Positions 24,430 through 32,479 of a stretch of 64,000 nt of DNA are shown in pieces (positions within the stretch are counted from its first letter, which is position 1; every line of letters starts with the position of its first letter). Both the position numbers and the translations under genes were made by a program. Origin of the DNA: an uncultured Propionibacteriaceae bacterium (GTDB taxonomy: Bacteria > Actinomycetota > Actinomycetes > Propionibacteriales > Propionibacteriaceae); assembly GCA_937926975.1 (NCBI GenBank), contig CALBCJ010000013.1, forward strand, positions 1-64,000, given 5' to 3'. The notes beneath the pieces are model-generated. The model was given only the letters and a program-made list of their open reading frames with translations. It searched no databases and was not told the origin of the DNA.

Positions 24430-25002
24430 GTGACGAACCAGCCCTATGGCCAGCCCAACCCGGCCCAGTCTCCGTACGGGCAGCCACACCCTGCCCCGTA
24501 CGGACAGCCTCCCCACGCCCCCTACGGCCAGCCTCCCCACGCCTACGGGCAGCCCCAGCCGGGCTACCTGCCGCCAGGCCAGGCGCCGGGGTACCCCGAG
24601 CCGACCGGTAACGCGGCCTCGCTGGACCAGCCGGCAGTGATCCAGCTCACCATTCAGGGCAACCTCATGACCAGCAGCATCGTCCCGCCCACGGTGAAGC
24701 TGAACGGCTTCCCCCGGTCGGTGAGCTACGGCCTCAACACCATCCCGGTGCCGCCTGGGCCGCTGCAGCTCGAGGTCAGCATGCAGTGGCTGCGGACCTA
24801 CGGCCAGGCGCAGGTCTCGCTCAGCCCCGAGCCCGGGCAGACCATCCAGCTGTGGTACGCGCCGCCCTTCCACCAGTTCACCGACGGCGCGATCGGCTAC
24901 CAGCCGCAGCCCCGCAAGGGCCTGGGGGTGCTGATCGGGATCTTCGCAGTCCCGCTGGTCTTCTTCCTCGGGATCATGCTCCTGGCCGTCCTGGCCTCCT
25001 GA
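24430..25002 (+). CDS. Membrane protein with YGQP-rich N-terminal tail
   Basis: 190 residues from the GTG at 24430. The first 60 residues are a low-complexity tail with repeated PYGQP units, probably cytoplasmic and disordered. Residues about 70-155 look like a compact beta-rich domain (AVIQLTIQGNLMTSS, PGPLQLEVSMQWL, PGQTIQLWYAPPF). A single membrane helix closes the protein (GVLIGIFAVPLVFFLGIMLLAVLAS). No family recognised. Tails of this kind are common in actinobacterial envelope proteins. Divergent from the repeat-protein gene. Confidence 0.72.
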   Translation: MTNQPYGQPNPAQSPYGQPHPAPYGQPPHAPYGQPPHAYGQPQPGYLPPGQAPGYPEPTGNAASLDQPAVIQLTIQGNLMTSSIVPPTVKLNGFPRSVSYGLNTIPVPPGPLQLEVSMQWLRTYGQAQVSLSPEPGQTIQLWYAPPFHQFTDGAIGYQPQPRKGLGVLIGIFAVPLVFFLGIMLLAVLAS

Positions 25003-25086
25003 GCCCGCCCGAGACCGCGGGGGGCCACAGCCCCCGCTCTCGGGGCCGTTCTGGCCCTGGCTGTGCGGCCGCACCGTCAGCGCGGC

Positions 25087-25923
25087 TCAGAACATGATCG
25101 TGGCGAGCTCCCCGGCCTGCTCGAAGCCGACCCGCCGGTACATGCTGCGGGCGACGGTATTGAAGTCGTTCACGTACAAGGTCACATAGGTCCACTCCTG
25201 GCGGCACAGCTCCACTACAGCCGCCATCGCCCGGGCGGACAGGCCGTGCCCGCGCAGGTCAGGGCGCAGCCACACCCCCGCCACCTGGCAGACGTCCGTG
25301 GTGGCCGAGCCGACGTCCGACTTGAACAGCACCTGTCCCTGGTCCAGGATCCCCATCGCCCGGCCCTGGGTCAGCAGCCGCTCCACGTACCAGCGGTAGC
25401 CGTTCGAGCCGTCCAGCGGCGAGACCCCGACCTCCTCGGTGTACATCGCCACCGCCGCGGCGAAGTAGCTGTCGGCGTGCTCCAGCCCGACCCGGACCAC
25501 CCGCGGGTCGGGAGCGACCCGGGGCGGGCCCGAGATCACCAGCAGCGGCTGGTGCCCGCGGATCTCGCGGGTGTGGGCCCAGGAGCCGCCCCACCGGCTG
25601 ACCAGGCGCTCCCACAGCCCGACCACCTCGCCGGTCACTCCCACCATGGAGGCGCAGCCGCGGGCCGGGCCCAGCGCCTCACAGAACGCGTCCAGGGCGG
25701 CCGGGGTGGCGTTGACCAGGGCCAGGTTGGCGCCGTTGTGGAGGATCGACACCAGCTGGCCGTCCTCCTCGTACCCCCACACCTCACAGCCCAGCATGAA
25801 GGGCTCCAGACCGCCGCTGCGGATCCGGGAGGCGACATAGACGTTCTCGAAGGGGCGCTGCAGCAGCAGCTCCACCACGGCCGACAAGTCGTCGTTCGTG
25901 AGCGTACGGACGGTGCCGGGCAT
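25087..25923 (-). CDS. GNAT family acetyltransferase with N-terminal DUF4081
   Basis: 278 residues. The N-terminal half (LLLQRPFENVYVASRI, then EVWGYEEDGQLVSILHNGAN) matches DUF4081. The C-terminal half is a GNAT domain with VAGVWLRPDLRGHGLSARAM for acetyl-CoA binding and LYVNDFNTVARSMYRRVGF. Genes of this type follow ispG in other actinobacteria, including the mycobacterial Rv2867c. The ATG overlaps the ispG stop by 1 bp (TGATG). The acceptor is unknown. Confidence 0.88.
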   Translation of the reverse strand: MPGTVRTLTNDDLSAVVELLLQRPFENVYVASRIRSGGLEPFMLGCEVWGYEEDGQLVSILHNGANLALVNATPAALDAFCEALGPARGCASMVGVTGEVVGLWERLVSRWGGSWAHTREIRGHQPLLVISGPPRVAPDPRVVRVGLEHADSYFAAAVAMYTEEVGVSPLDGSNGYRWYVERLLTQGRAMGILDQGQVLFKSDVGSATTDVCQVAGVWLRPDLRGHGLSARAMAAVVELCRQEWTYVTLYVNDFNTVARSMYRRVGFEQAGELATIMF

Positions 25924-27074
25924 CAGCTGACGCTGACCACCGGGGCGCTGCCAGGGACCTCGCCCAGCTCGTCGGCGAGACGGCTGGCCTCGGCGATCAG
26001 GGTCTCGACGATCTGGTCCTCCACGACCGTCTTGATCACCTCGCCGCGGACGAAGATCTTCCCCTTGCCGTTGCCGGAGGCCACCCCCAGGTCAGCCTCC
26101 CGGGCCTCGCCGGGGCCGTTCACGACGCAGCCCATCACGGCGACCCGCAGCGGCACCTCCATCCCCTGCAGACCCTGCGTGACCTGCTCGGCCAGGGTGT
26201 ACACATCGACCTGGGCCCGTCCGCAGGAGGGGCAGGAGACGATCTCGAGGTGGCGGGGGCGCAGGTTCAGCGACTCCAGGATCTTGATCCCGACCTTGAC
26301 CTCCTCGGCCGGCGGCGCCGACAGCGAGACCCGGATCGTGTCCCCGATCCCCCGGGCCAGCAGCGCCCCGAAGGCGACCGACGACTTGATGGTGCCCTGG
26401 AAGGCCGGCCCGGCCTCGGTCACGCCCAGGTGCAGCGGGTAGTCGCACTGCTCGCTGAGCTGCTCGTACGCCCGGACCATCACCACCGGGTCGTGGTGCT
26501 TGACTGAGATCTTGAAGTCCCGGAAGCCGTGCTCCTCGAACAGCGACGCCTCCCACAGCGCCGACTCCACCAGCGCCTCCGGGGTCGGGCCGCCGTACTT
26601 GGCCAGCAGCCGCTTGTCGAGCGAGCCGGCGTTGACCCCGATCCGCAGGCTCACCCCAGCCTCGGAGGCGGCCTGGGCGATCTCCCCGACCCGGTCGTCG
26701 AAGGCCTTGATGTTGCCGGGGTTCACCCGGACCGCGGCACAGCCGGCCGTGATCGCGGCGAAGACGTACCGGGGCTGGAAGTGGATGTCGGCGATCACGG
26801 GGATCTTCGACTTCTTCGCGATGACCGGCAGCGCGTCGGCGTCGTCCTGGCTCGGCACCGCAACCCGGACGATGTCGCAGCCGGTGGCGGTGAGCTCGGC
26901 GATCTGCTGCAGGGTGCCGTTGATGTCGGTGGTCTTGGTGGTGGTCATCGACTGCACCGAGACCGGCGCCCCGCCACCGACGAGCACCGAGCCGACCCGG
27001 ATCTGGCGGGTCGGGCGACGGGCGGCGAGCACGGGCGGAGCAGGCTTCGGCATCCCCAGGTTGACGGTAGCCAC
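25923..27074 (-). CDS. ispG: 4-hydroxy-3-methylbut-2-en-1-yl diphosphate synthase
   Basis: 383 residues, start GTG 27074. It has the TIM-barrel half with VQSMTTTKTTD and VNPGNIK, and the C-terminal iron-sulfur domain with CPSCGR and GCVVNGPGE holding the three cluster cysteines. IspG converts methylerythritol cyclodiphosphate to HMBPP in the MEP isoprenoid pathway. Dxr of the same pathway is encoded two genes upstream. It lies 15 bp after the site-2-protease gene on the same strand. Confidence 0.97.
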   Translation of the reverse strand: MATVNLGMPKPAPPVLAARRPTRQIRVGSVLVGGGAPVSVQSMTTTKTTDINGTLQQIAELTATGCDIVRVAVPSQDDADALPVIAKKSKIPVIADIHFQPRYVFAAITAGCAAVRVNPGNIKAFDDRVGEIAQAASEAGVSLRIGVNAGSLDKRLLAKYGGPTPEALVESALWEASLFEEHGFRDFKISVKHHDPVVMVRAYEQLSEQCDYPLHLGVTEAGPAFQGTIKSSVAFGALLARGIGDTIRVSLSAPPAEEVKVGIKILESLNLRPRHLEIVSCPSCGRAQVDVYTLAEQVTQGLQGMEVPLRVAVMGCVVNGPGEAREADLGVASGNGKGKIFVRGEVIKTVVEDQIVETLIAEASRLADELGEVPGSAPVVSVS

Positions 27075-27089
27075 GGGACTCCTGTCAGG

Positions 27090-28355
27090 CTAGAAGATCT
27101 TGATGGGACTGATGATGTCGGCCACGATCAGGACCGCGCCGGCCAGCAGCAGAAAGCCTCCCACAACATAGGCCACCGGCAGCAGCCGGGCGGTGTCGAC
27201 GTAGCCCGGGTCGGGGCGGCACAGCAGCCGCGAGACGGCCCGTCGCAGCGCCTCCCAGAGGGCCCCGGCGATGTGGCCACCGTCGAAGGGGAGCAGCGGC
27301 ACCAGGTTGAGCAGCGCCACGAAGAGGTTCACCCCGGCCAGCAGCGAGAAGTACGAGGCGGTCCGCGACTGCCAGGTCAGCTGCTCGGTGGCGGCGATCT
27401 CGCCGGCCACCCGGGAGGCTCCGACCACGCTGAGCGGCCCGTTCACGTCCCGAGGTCGGCCGGTGACCAGGTCGTAGCCGGTGGTGACGACCTTGCCCGG
27501 GAAGGTCGCCAGCGCGACCAGGCTCTGGCGGGTCAGGTTCCACATCTCGACCGCGGTGTCGACCGGCCCGACCCGTACCAGCGCCGAGCCGGGCTGCACC
27601 CCGACGAAGCCGGCCTCGACGGTCTTCGTCGGGTCGTCCAGGGCTGGCACCGAGCGGACCACGCCCGGCACCGCTGGCAGCTCGACGCGCTGCCCGTCCC
27701 GGTCAACGGTGAGCTGGACGGTGCCACGGCCGTTGGCCCGGGCCCGGCTCACCAGCTCGGGCCAGCGCGACACCGGCTGCCCGTTGAAGGCCACGATGGT
27801 GTCGCCCGGCTGGGCGCCGGCCGCCTTCGCCGGCGGCTCGACGCAGGTCGACGACCCCTCGTCGACGCAGGCCACCACCTTCTGGACCTGCAGCGTCGGC
27901 TGCTGCTGGCCGTAGAGCTGGTTGATGCCGAGGAAGACCCCGTACGCGAGCAGGATGTTCATCAGCGGCCCGCCGGCCATCACGATCAGCTTCTGCCAGC
28001 TCTTCTTCTGGTAGAAGAGCCGCTGGTCACGGACGTCGGCGGCGGTGATGGTCTCCCACTCGGCCTCCCGGGCGTCGTTGGCGATGGTGGCCAGCCGCCC
28101 GGTGCCGCGCTTCGTCTCCGGCGGGTACATTCCCACCAGCCGGACATACCCGCCGAGCGGGATCAGCTTCAGCCCGTACTCGGTCTCGCCGACCTTCTTC
28201 GACCAGATCGTCTTGCCGAAGCCGACGAAGTACTGCGGGACCCGGACCCCGAACTTCTTGGCCGGCAGCATGTGCCCGACCTCGTGCAGCGCGATCGACG
28301 CCAGGATCAGGGCAAAGAACACGACCGCTGCCGCGATCATCGCCAGGATGGTCAC
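27090..28355 (-). CDS. Site-2 intramembrane metalloprotease (RseP/Rip1-like, M50)
   Basis: 421 residues from GTG 28355. The first membrane helix carries the zinc motif HEVGH (24-28). There is one central PDZ domain (about 170-260: AKAAGAQPGDTIVAFNGQPV). The C-terminal helix has NLVPLLPFDGGH, which provides the third zinc ligand. Proteases of this family cut anti-sigma factors within the membrane. Position between dxr and ispG matches mycobacterial rip1 (Rv2869c). The cytoplasmic MAGGPLMNILLAYG segment is also typical. Confidence 0.95.
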   Translation of the reverse strand: MTILAMIAAAVVFFALILASIALHEVGHMLPAKKFGVRVPQYFVGFGKTIWSKKVGETEYGLKLIPLGGYVRLVGMYPPETKRGTGRLATIANDAREAEWETITAADVRDQRLFYQKKSWQKLIVMAGGPLMNILLAYGVFLGINQLYGQQQPTLQVQKVVACVDEGSSTCVEPPAKAAGAQPGDTIVAFNGQPVSRWPELVSRARANGRGTVQLTVDRDGQRVELPAVPGVVRSVPALDDPTKTVEAGFVGVQPGSALVRVGPVDTAVEMWNLTRQSLVALATFPGKVVTTGYDLVTGRPRDVNGPLSVVGASRVAGEIAATEQLTWQSRTASYFSLLAGVNLFVALLNLVPLLPFDGGHIAGALWEALRRAVSRLLCRPDPGYVDTARLLPVAYVVGGFLLLAGAVLIVADIISPIKIF

Positions 28356-28358
28356 CCG

Positions 28359-29540
28359 CTACTCCTCTCCGGCCGATCGGCTGCTCAGCAGGGCAGCCGC
28401 CCGGTCACGGGCCCAGGCGTCGGCGGCCAGCACACACTCGACGCTGAGGGATTCTACCGGGGCCTGGCGAAGGTGCTCGGCGACGACAGCGGCCACGGTG
28501 TCCGTGATCCCGAGGAACGGCAGCCGCCCGGCGCAGAAGGCGTCGACGCAGACCTCGTTGGCGGCGTTGTACACCGCTGGGGCGGTGCCGCCGGCGATCC
28601 CGCAGCGCCGGGCCAGCTCGACCGCTGGGAAGGCCTCGGTGTCGAGCGGCTCGAAGGTCCACGATGCGGCCTGGGTCCAGTCGCAGGCGGACGCGGCGCC
28701 GGGCAGCCGCTCAGGCCAGGTCAGCCCGAGCGCGATCGGCAGCCGCATGTCCGGCGGCGAGCACTGGGCGATCGTCGAGCCGTCGCAGAACTCGACCATC
28801 GAGTGGACCACCGACTGCGGGTGGACGACCACGGTGACCTGCTCCAGCGGCACCTGGTACAGCAGTCCCGCCTCCAGCAGCTCTAGGCCCTTGTTGACCA
28901 GGGTGGCCGAGTTGATGGTGATCACCCGGCCCATCGCCCAGGTGGGGTGCGCCATCGCCTGCTCGGGGGTGACCTCGACCAGATCAGCGCGGCGACGGCC
29001 CCGGAACGGCCCACCGGACGCGGTCAGCACCAGCCGGGCCACCTCCTCGGCCCGGCCGGAGCGCAGCGCCTGGGCGAAGGCCGAGTGCTCCGAGTCGACG
29101 GCCACGATCTGCCCCGGCGCGGCCGCCTCGGTGACCAGCCGCCCGCCGATCACCAGCGACTCCTTGTTGGCCAGGGCCAGCGTGGTGCCAGCGGCCAGGG
29201 TGGCCAGTGTCGGCAGCAGCCCGGCCGAGCCGGTGACCGCGTTCAGCACCACGTCACAGGGCTCCCCCGCCAGCCGGGTGGTGGCGTCCGGTCCGGCCCA
29301 GATCGTGGTCTCCGGGCCGACCAGCTCCCGCAGCCGGGCCGCGGCCTGGTCGCTGCCGACGGCCACCACCGAGGGCGCGAAGCGTCGTACCTGCTCGGCC
29401 AGCAGCTCGACCTGGCTGCCGCCGGCCGCCAGCCCCACCACCCGGAACCGGTCCGGGTTGCGCTCCACGACGTCGAGGGTCTGGGTGCCGATCGAGCCGG
29501 TCGACCCCAGCAGGACGACGTCGCGCTGGGTCCCGCTCAC
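28359..29540 (-). CDS. dxr: 1-deoxy-D-xylulose 5-phosphate reductoisomerase
   Basis: 393 residues, GTG start at 29540 overlapping the upstream stop (GTGA). NADPH-binding N-terminus VVLLGSTGSIGTQTLDVV; metal and substrate region with ALANKESLV and VDSEHSAFAQAL; catalytic flap LTASGGPFR; C-terminal helical domain with YNAANE. It commits deoxyxylulose phosphate to the MEP isoprenoid pathway. The rip gene starts 3 bp after its stop. Confidence 0.97.
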   Translation of the reverse strand: MSGTQRDVVLLGSTGSIGTQTLDVVERNPDRFRVVGLAAGGSQVELLAEQVRRFAPSVVAVGSDQAAARLRELVGPETTIWAGPDATTRLAGEPCDVVLNAVTGSAGLLPTLATLAAGTTLALANKESLVIGGRLVTEAAAPGQIVAVDSEHSAFAQALRSGRAEEVARLVLTASGGPFRGRRRADLVEVTPEQAMAHPTWAMGRVITINSATLVNKGLELLEAGLLYQVPLEQVTVVVHPQSVVHSMVEFCDGSTIAQCSPPDMRLPIALGLTWPERLPGAASACDWTQAASWTFEPLDTEAFPAVELARRCGIAGGTAPAVYNAANEVCVDAFCAGRLPFLGITDTVAAVVAEHLRQAPVESLSVECVLAADAWARDRAAALLSSRSAGEE

Positions 29541-29917
29541 CGCCGGGCGGCGTCGATATTGGCCAGGGCTCTCGGAACCGCCACCCCGAGCACGATCCCG
29601 AGCGTGGTCTTGGTGTTGTCGATCAGCAGCGTCGCCAGCATGTCGTCACCGGAGCGAACCACGACCAGGGAGTGGTCACTGAACAGGTCGAGCATGAAGA
29701 ACCGGTTGAGCTCGGGGTAGGCGATCCCTTCGAGCATCTTGTTGATCTGGTCCGCCATCAGGGGGAACATCGCTGTCGCAGCCGGGTTGGCGTTGAACCC
29801 GGCCAGGCTGATGCCACTGGTCAGGTCCAGGATGTCGGCGGCGACCAGGCCGTCGCGCAGCTGCGCCTGCAGCTCTGAGACCGCACTGTCGAGCTGGGAC
29901 AGGTCCACATCCAACAT
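29537..29917 (-). CDS. Roadblock/LC7-like small protein
   Basis: 126 residues from the ATG at 29917, with AAAGGAG 8 nt upstream and a possible -10 box TAACCT at 29951-29956. The pattern GLVAADILDLTSGISLAGFNANPAATAMFPLM, then LDLFSDHSLVVVRSGDDMLATLLIDNTKTTLGIV, resembles the roadblock/LC7 fold found with small GTPases of actinobacteria and myxobacteria. The match is by pattern and is not certain. It overlaps dxr by 4 bp, so it is co-translated with it. No GTPase partner lies nearby. Confidence 0.65.
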   Translation of the reverse strand: MLDVDLSQLDSAVSELQAQLRDGLVAADILDLTSGISLAGFNANPAATAMFPLMADQINKMLEGIAYPELNRFFMLDLFSDHSLVVVRSGDDMLATLLIDNTKTTLGIVLGVAVPRALANIDAARR

Positions 29918-30012
29918 GGGTCAAGCTCCTTTGGGCCGAGTGTCGTGGAGAGGTTACCGCCAACAGGTCTCCGTCAGCGTCAGCCGGGAGATTCCTCTCA
30001 GCGCGTGGGCAC

Positions 30013-30018
30013 TACCCT
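30013..30018 (+). promoter_or_regulatory. Predicted leaderless promoter, -10 box TACCCT
   Basis: TACCCT lies 6 nt before the GTG at 30025 and no ribosome site is present. This favours GTG 30025 over GTG 30019, which begins right at the end of the box. Confidence 0.5.
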
Positions 30019-30024
30019 GTGGGG

Positions 30025-31149
30025 GTGAACGCGCCTGGCCTGCCGCCCCGAGTCGTCGAGATCGAGACCGTGGACCAGCTCGACCAGCACCTGGCAAGGA
30101 CTAGCCGGCTGGCCGGCTGCTTCGTCCAGTCCCTGGACCTGACCGGGCGCGAGGCCGAGCTGCTGGCGACCAGCCCCGACGGTGCGGTCTTCCTCGGCTG
30201 CTGCTTCACCGAGGCCGCCGAGGAGCACCTGCGCCACGGCGGGGCGCTGCTGTTCCCCCGGCTGGCGACGGTTCCCTTCGACCCGTACCGGGGGCGCCTG
30301 TACGACCCGGAGCAGCTCTACGACCAGGTGCTGCTCGGCGGCGCGTACGGCGCCAGCACCGACGCCCAGATCTATGCCTGGACCCGTCGGCTCGCCCACC
30401 CGCCGAGCATCGCGGCGACGCTGGCGATGAGCCTGCACGACCACGCCGTCGGTGACGCCCTGAGCGACCTGCTGGCCCAGGCCGACCCGTCGCAGACCGT
30501 GGGCGTGATGGGCGGTCACGCCGCCGAGCGCGGCAGCCGGGAGTACGCAGCCGCGGCCGACCTGGGGCTGCGGCTGGCCGCCAGCGGACGGACCCTGCTC
30601 ACCGGCGGCGGACCAGGGGCGATGGAGGCCGCCAACCTCGGCGCCTTCCTGGTCGGCTGCCCGCAGGCGCTGCCCGAGGCTCTCGCGCTGCTGGCTGAGG
30701 CCCCCACCTTCAAGGACCCGGTCGGGATCGACCGCTGGGCGTCGGTCGCGCTGCAGGTCCGGCAGCGCCACCTGGAGCAGGCGGGCACGAGCATCGGCAT
30801 CCCGACCTGGTTCTACGGCCACGAGCCGCCCAACGTGTTCGCCACCGGGGTCGCGAAGTACTTCTCCAACGCGATCCGCGAGGACGTCCTGCTGGCCCGG
30901 TGCCGCGGCGGGATCGTCTACCTGCCGGGACGGGCCGGGACGGTGCAGGAGGTCTTCCAGGCGGCCACCGAGAGCTACTACGCCGCCGACGACTCCCTGG
31001 TGGCCCCGATGGTGCTGGTCGGGAAGGACTACTGGACCGCGACCCTGCCGGCCTGGCCCCTGCTGCAGGCCCTCGGCACGGGCCGGGCGATGGAGGCCCA
31101 GATCCACCTCGTCGACTCGGTCCACGAGGCCCTCGACGTCCTGGCCTGA
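30025..31149 (+). CDS. LOG-family Rossmann-fold protein
   Basis: 374 residues from GTG 30025. The core (about 150-320) has VGVMGGHAAERGS, TGGGPGAMEAAN and LPGRAGTVQEVFQ, the nucleotide-binding and PGG.GT..E-like motifs of the LOG (lonely guy) family. Some LOG proteins hydrolyse nucleoside monophosphates to free base, as in cytokinin activation. An extra N-terminal region of about 140 residues distinguishes this long subgroup, whose role in bacteria is not established. It converges on an MFS gene with a gap of only 16 bp. Confidence 0.85.
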   Translation: MNAPGLPPRVVEIETVDQLDQHLARTSRLAGCFVQSLDLTGREAELLATSPDGAVFLGCCFTEAAEEHLRHGGALLFPRLATVPFDPYRGRLYDPEQLYDQVLLGGAYGASTDAQIYAWTRRLAHPPSIAATLAMSLHDHAVGDALSDLLAQADPSQTVGVMGGHAAERGSREYAAAADLGLRLAASGRTLLTGGGPGAMEAANLGAFLVGCPQALPEALALLAEAPTFKDPVGIDRWASVALQVRQRHLEQAGTSIGIPTWFYGHEPPNVFATGVAKYFSNAIREDVLLARCRGGIVYLPGRAGTVQEVFQAATESYYAADDSLVAPMVLVGKDYWTATLPAWPLLQALGTGRAMEAQIHLVDSVHEALDVLA

Positions 31150-31165
31150 CGGCCTGGTGGCCTGG

Positions 31166-32479
31166 TCAGCCCAGGCTGCCGGGCGGGCCCAGCTCGTCGC
31201 GCCGGCGGGCCCGGCGCAGCAGCAGCACCGGAACCAGGCCTGCCAGCAGCACCCCGGCGCTGACCCGGTAGAGCAGCGGCGGCGGCACCGTCGCGACCAC
31301 CCCGTCGAGGGTCGTGGTCTGCCCGTACGCCCGGGTCAGCCAGGCGCCCAGGGCCGGCCCGAGCAGCATCGGCAGCATCACCGCGAAGACCAGCCGGACC
31401 CCCTGGTAGGCGCCGCGGGCCTGGTCCGGCAGCAGCTGGCGGTGCCAGGCGACGAGCACGATGGAGAGCAGGAAGACCACCGACTTGGCGGTCCCGAAGA
31501 CCACCAGCAGCACCAGGGAGCGGGTCTGGGCGAAGCAGACGCCGCCGGCCGCGGCGACCACGGTCCCGGCCACCAGCACCCGGTAGCCGTGACCACGGTC
31601 GGTGAGCCAGCCGACCGGGACCGCCAGCACCAGCAGCACCGGCGCCACGGTGCTGGTGAGCAGCCCGGCGGTGGCCTTGGACAGCCCGAGGTGCTGGTTG
31701 AGGTAGATCACCTCGTACGGCACCGTGACCTGCACCGCGACCCCGACCACCGTCATTGCGCCGAAGACCAGGTACAGGTCCCGCCGGGCCCGGACCTCGG
31801 CCGGGCGAAAGACCCGCAGCAGCAGTCCTGCGACTCCGGGCCCCGGCTGCCCTGAGCCCGGCCGGCCCGCGGGCTGGGCAGAGTCTCGAACCAGGAGGCC
31901 GCCGGCCAGCCCGGTGACCAGCACCAGCGCTCCGAGAGCCAGGAAGAAAGGGGTGTAGCCGAAGCGCTCGATCAGCAGCCCGGACAGGCCCATGCCGATC
32001 GCGGTGGCCAGCACGGGCATCGCCTGCAGCAGCCCCTCAACCCGGCCCCGGACCTCGGTGCTGGTGACGTCGGTGACCCAGGCACTGAAGCAGGCGTCGT
32101 TCGCGGCCGAGCCGAAGGCAGTCATCAGCGCGTCCAGCCCGATCACCAGCGCCACCCCGGCTGCGACGCTGCCGGCCCAGCCGGCGACCGGGTAGGCGGC
32201 GGTCGCCAGCGCCCACAGCAGGTAGCCGACCAGGATGAACGGGCGCCGCCGGCCGAGCCGGTCCGACCAGGTCCCGACCAGCAGTGTGGTCAGGGTCGCC
32301 ACCACCGCCGAGACCGCGACCATGGCCGCGATCGGCTCCGGGTCCGGGGTCACCTCGTCGTAGGCGAAGGTGTTGAACCACGAGTTCTCGACATTCCAGG
32401 CGATCTGCCCGGACAGGCCGAGCAGCACCACCGCCAACCAGGTCCGCCTCGGCAGGCCGGGCCTGCCCTGCCCGGTCAC
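31166..32479 (-). CDS. MFS transporter, sugar/GPH-like
   Basis: 437 residues, GTG at 32479 overlapping the glycosidase stop by 4 bp. Twelve membrane segments. The first half has the MFS loop 2-3 motif VGTWSDRLGRRRPFIL, and an N-terminal GLSGQIAWNVENSWFNTFAYDEV typical of sugar transporters of the SLC45/GPH type. Its overlap with a GH2 glycosidase gene suggests uptake of the glycoside or release of the sugar cleaved by that enzyme. The substrate is not otherwise indicated. Confidence 0.87.
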   Translation of the reverse strand: MTGQGRPGLPRRTWLAVVLLGLSGQIAWNVENSWFNTFAYDEVTPDPEPIAAMVAVSAVVATLTTLLVGTWSDRLGRRRPFILVGYLLWALATAAYPVAGWAGSVAAGVALVIGLDALMTAFGSAANDACFSAWVTDVTSTEVRGRVEGLLQAMPVLATAIGMGLSGLLIERFGYTPFFLALGALVLVTGLAGGLLVRDSAQPAGRPGSGQPGPGVAGLLLRVFRPAEVRARRDLYLVFGAMTVVGVAVQVTVPYEVIYLNQHLGLSKATAGLLTSTVAPVLLVLAVPVGWLTDRGHGYRVLVAGTVVAAAGGVCFAQTRSLVLLVVFGTAKSVVFLLSIVLVAWHRQLLPDQARGAYQGVRLVFAVMLPMLLGPALGAWLTRAYGQTTTLDGVVATVPPPLLYRVSAGVLLAGLVPVLLLRRARRRDELGPPGSLG

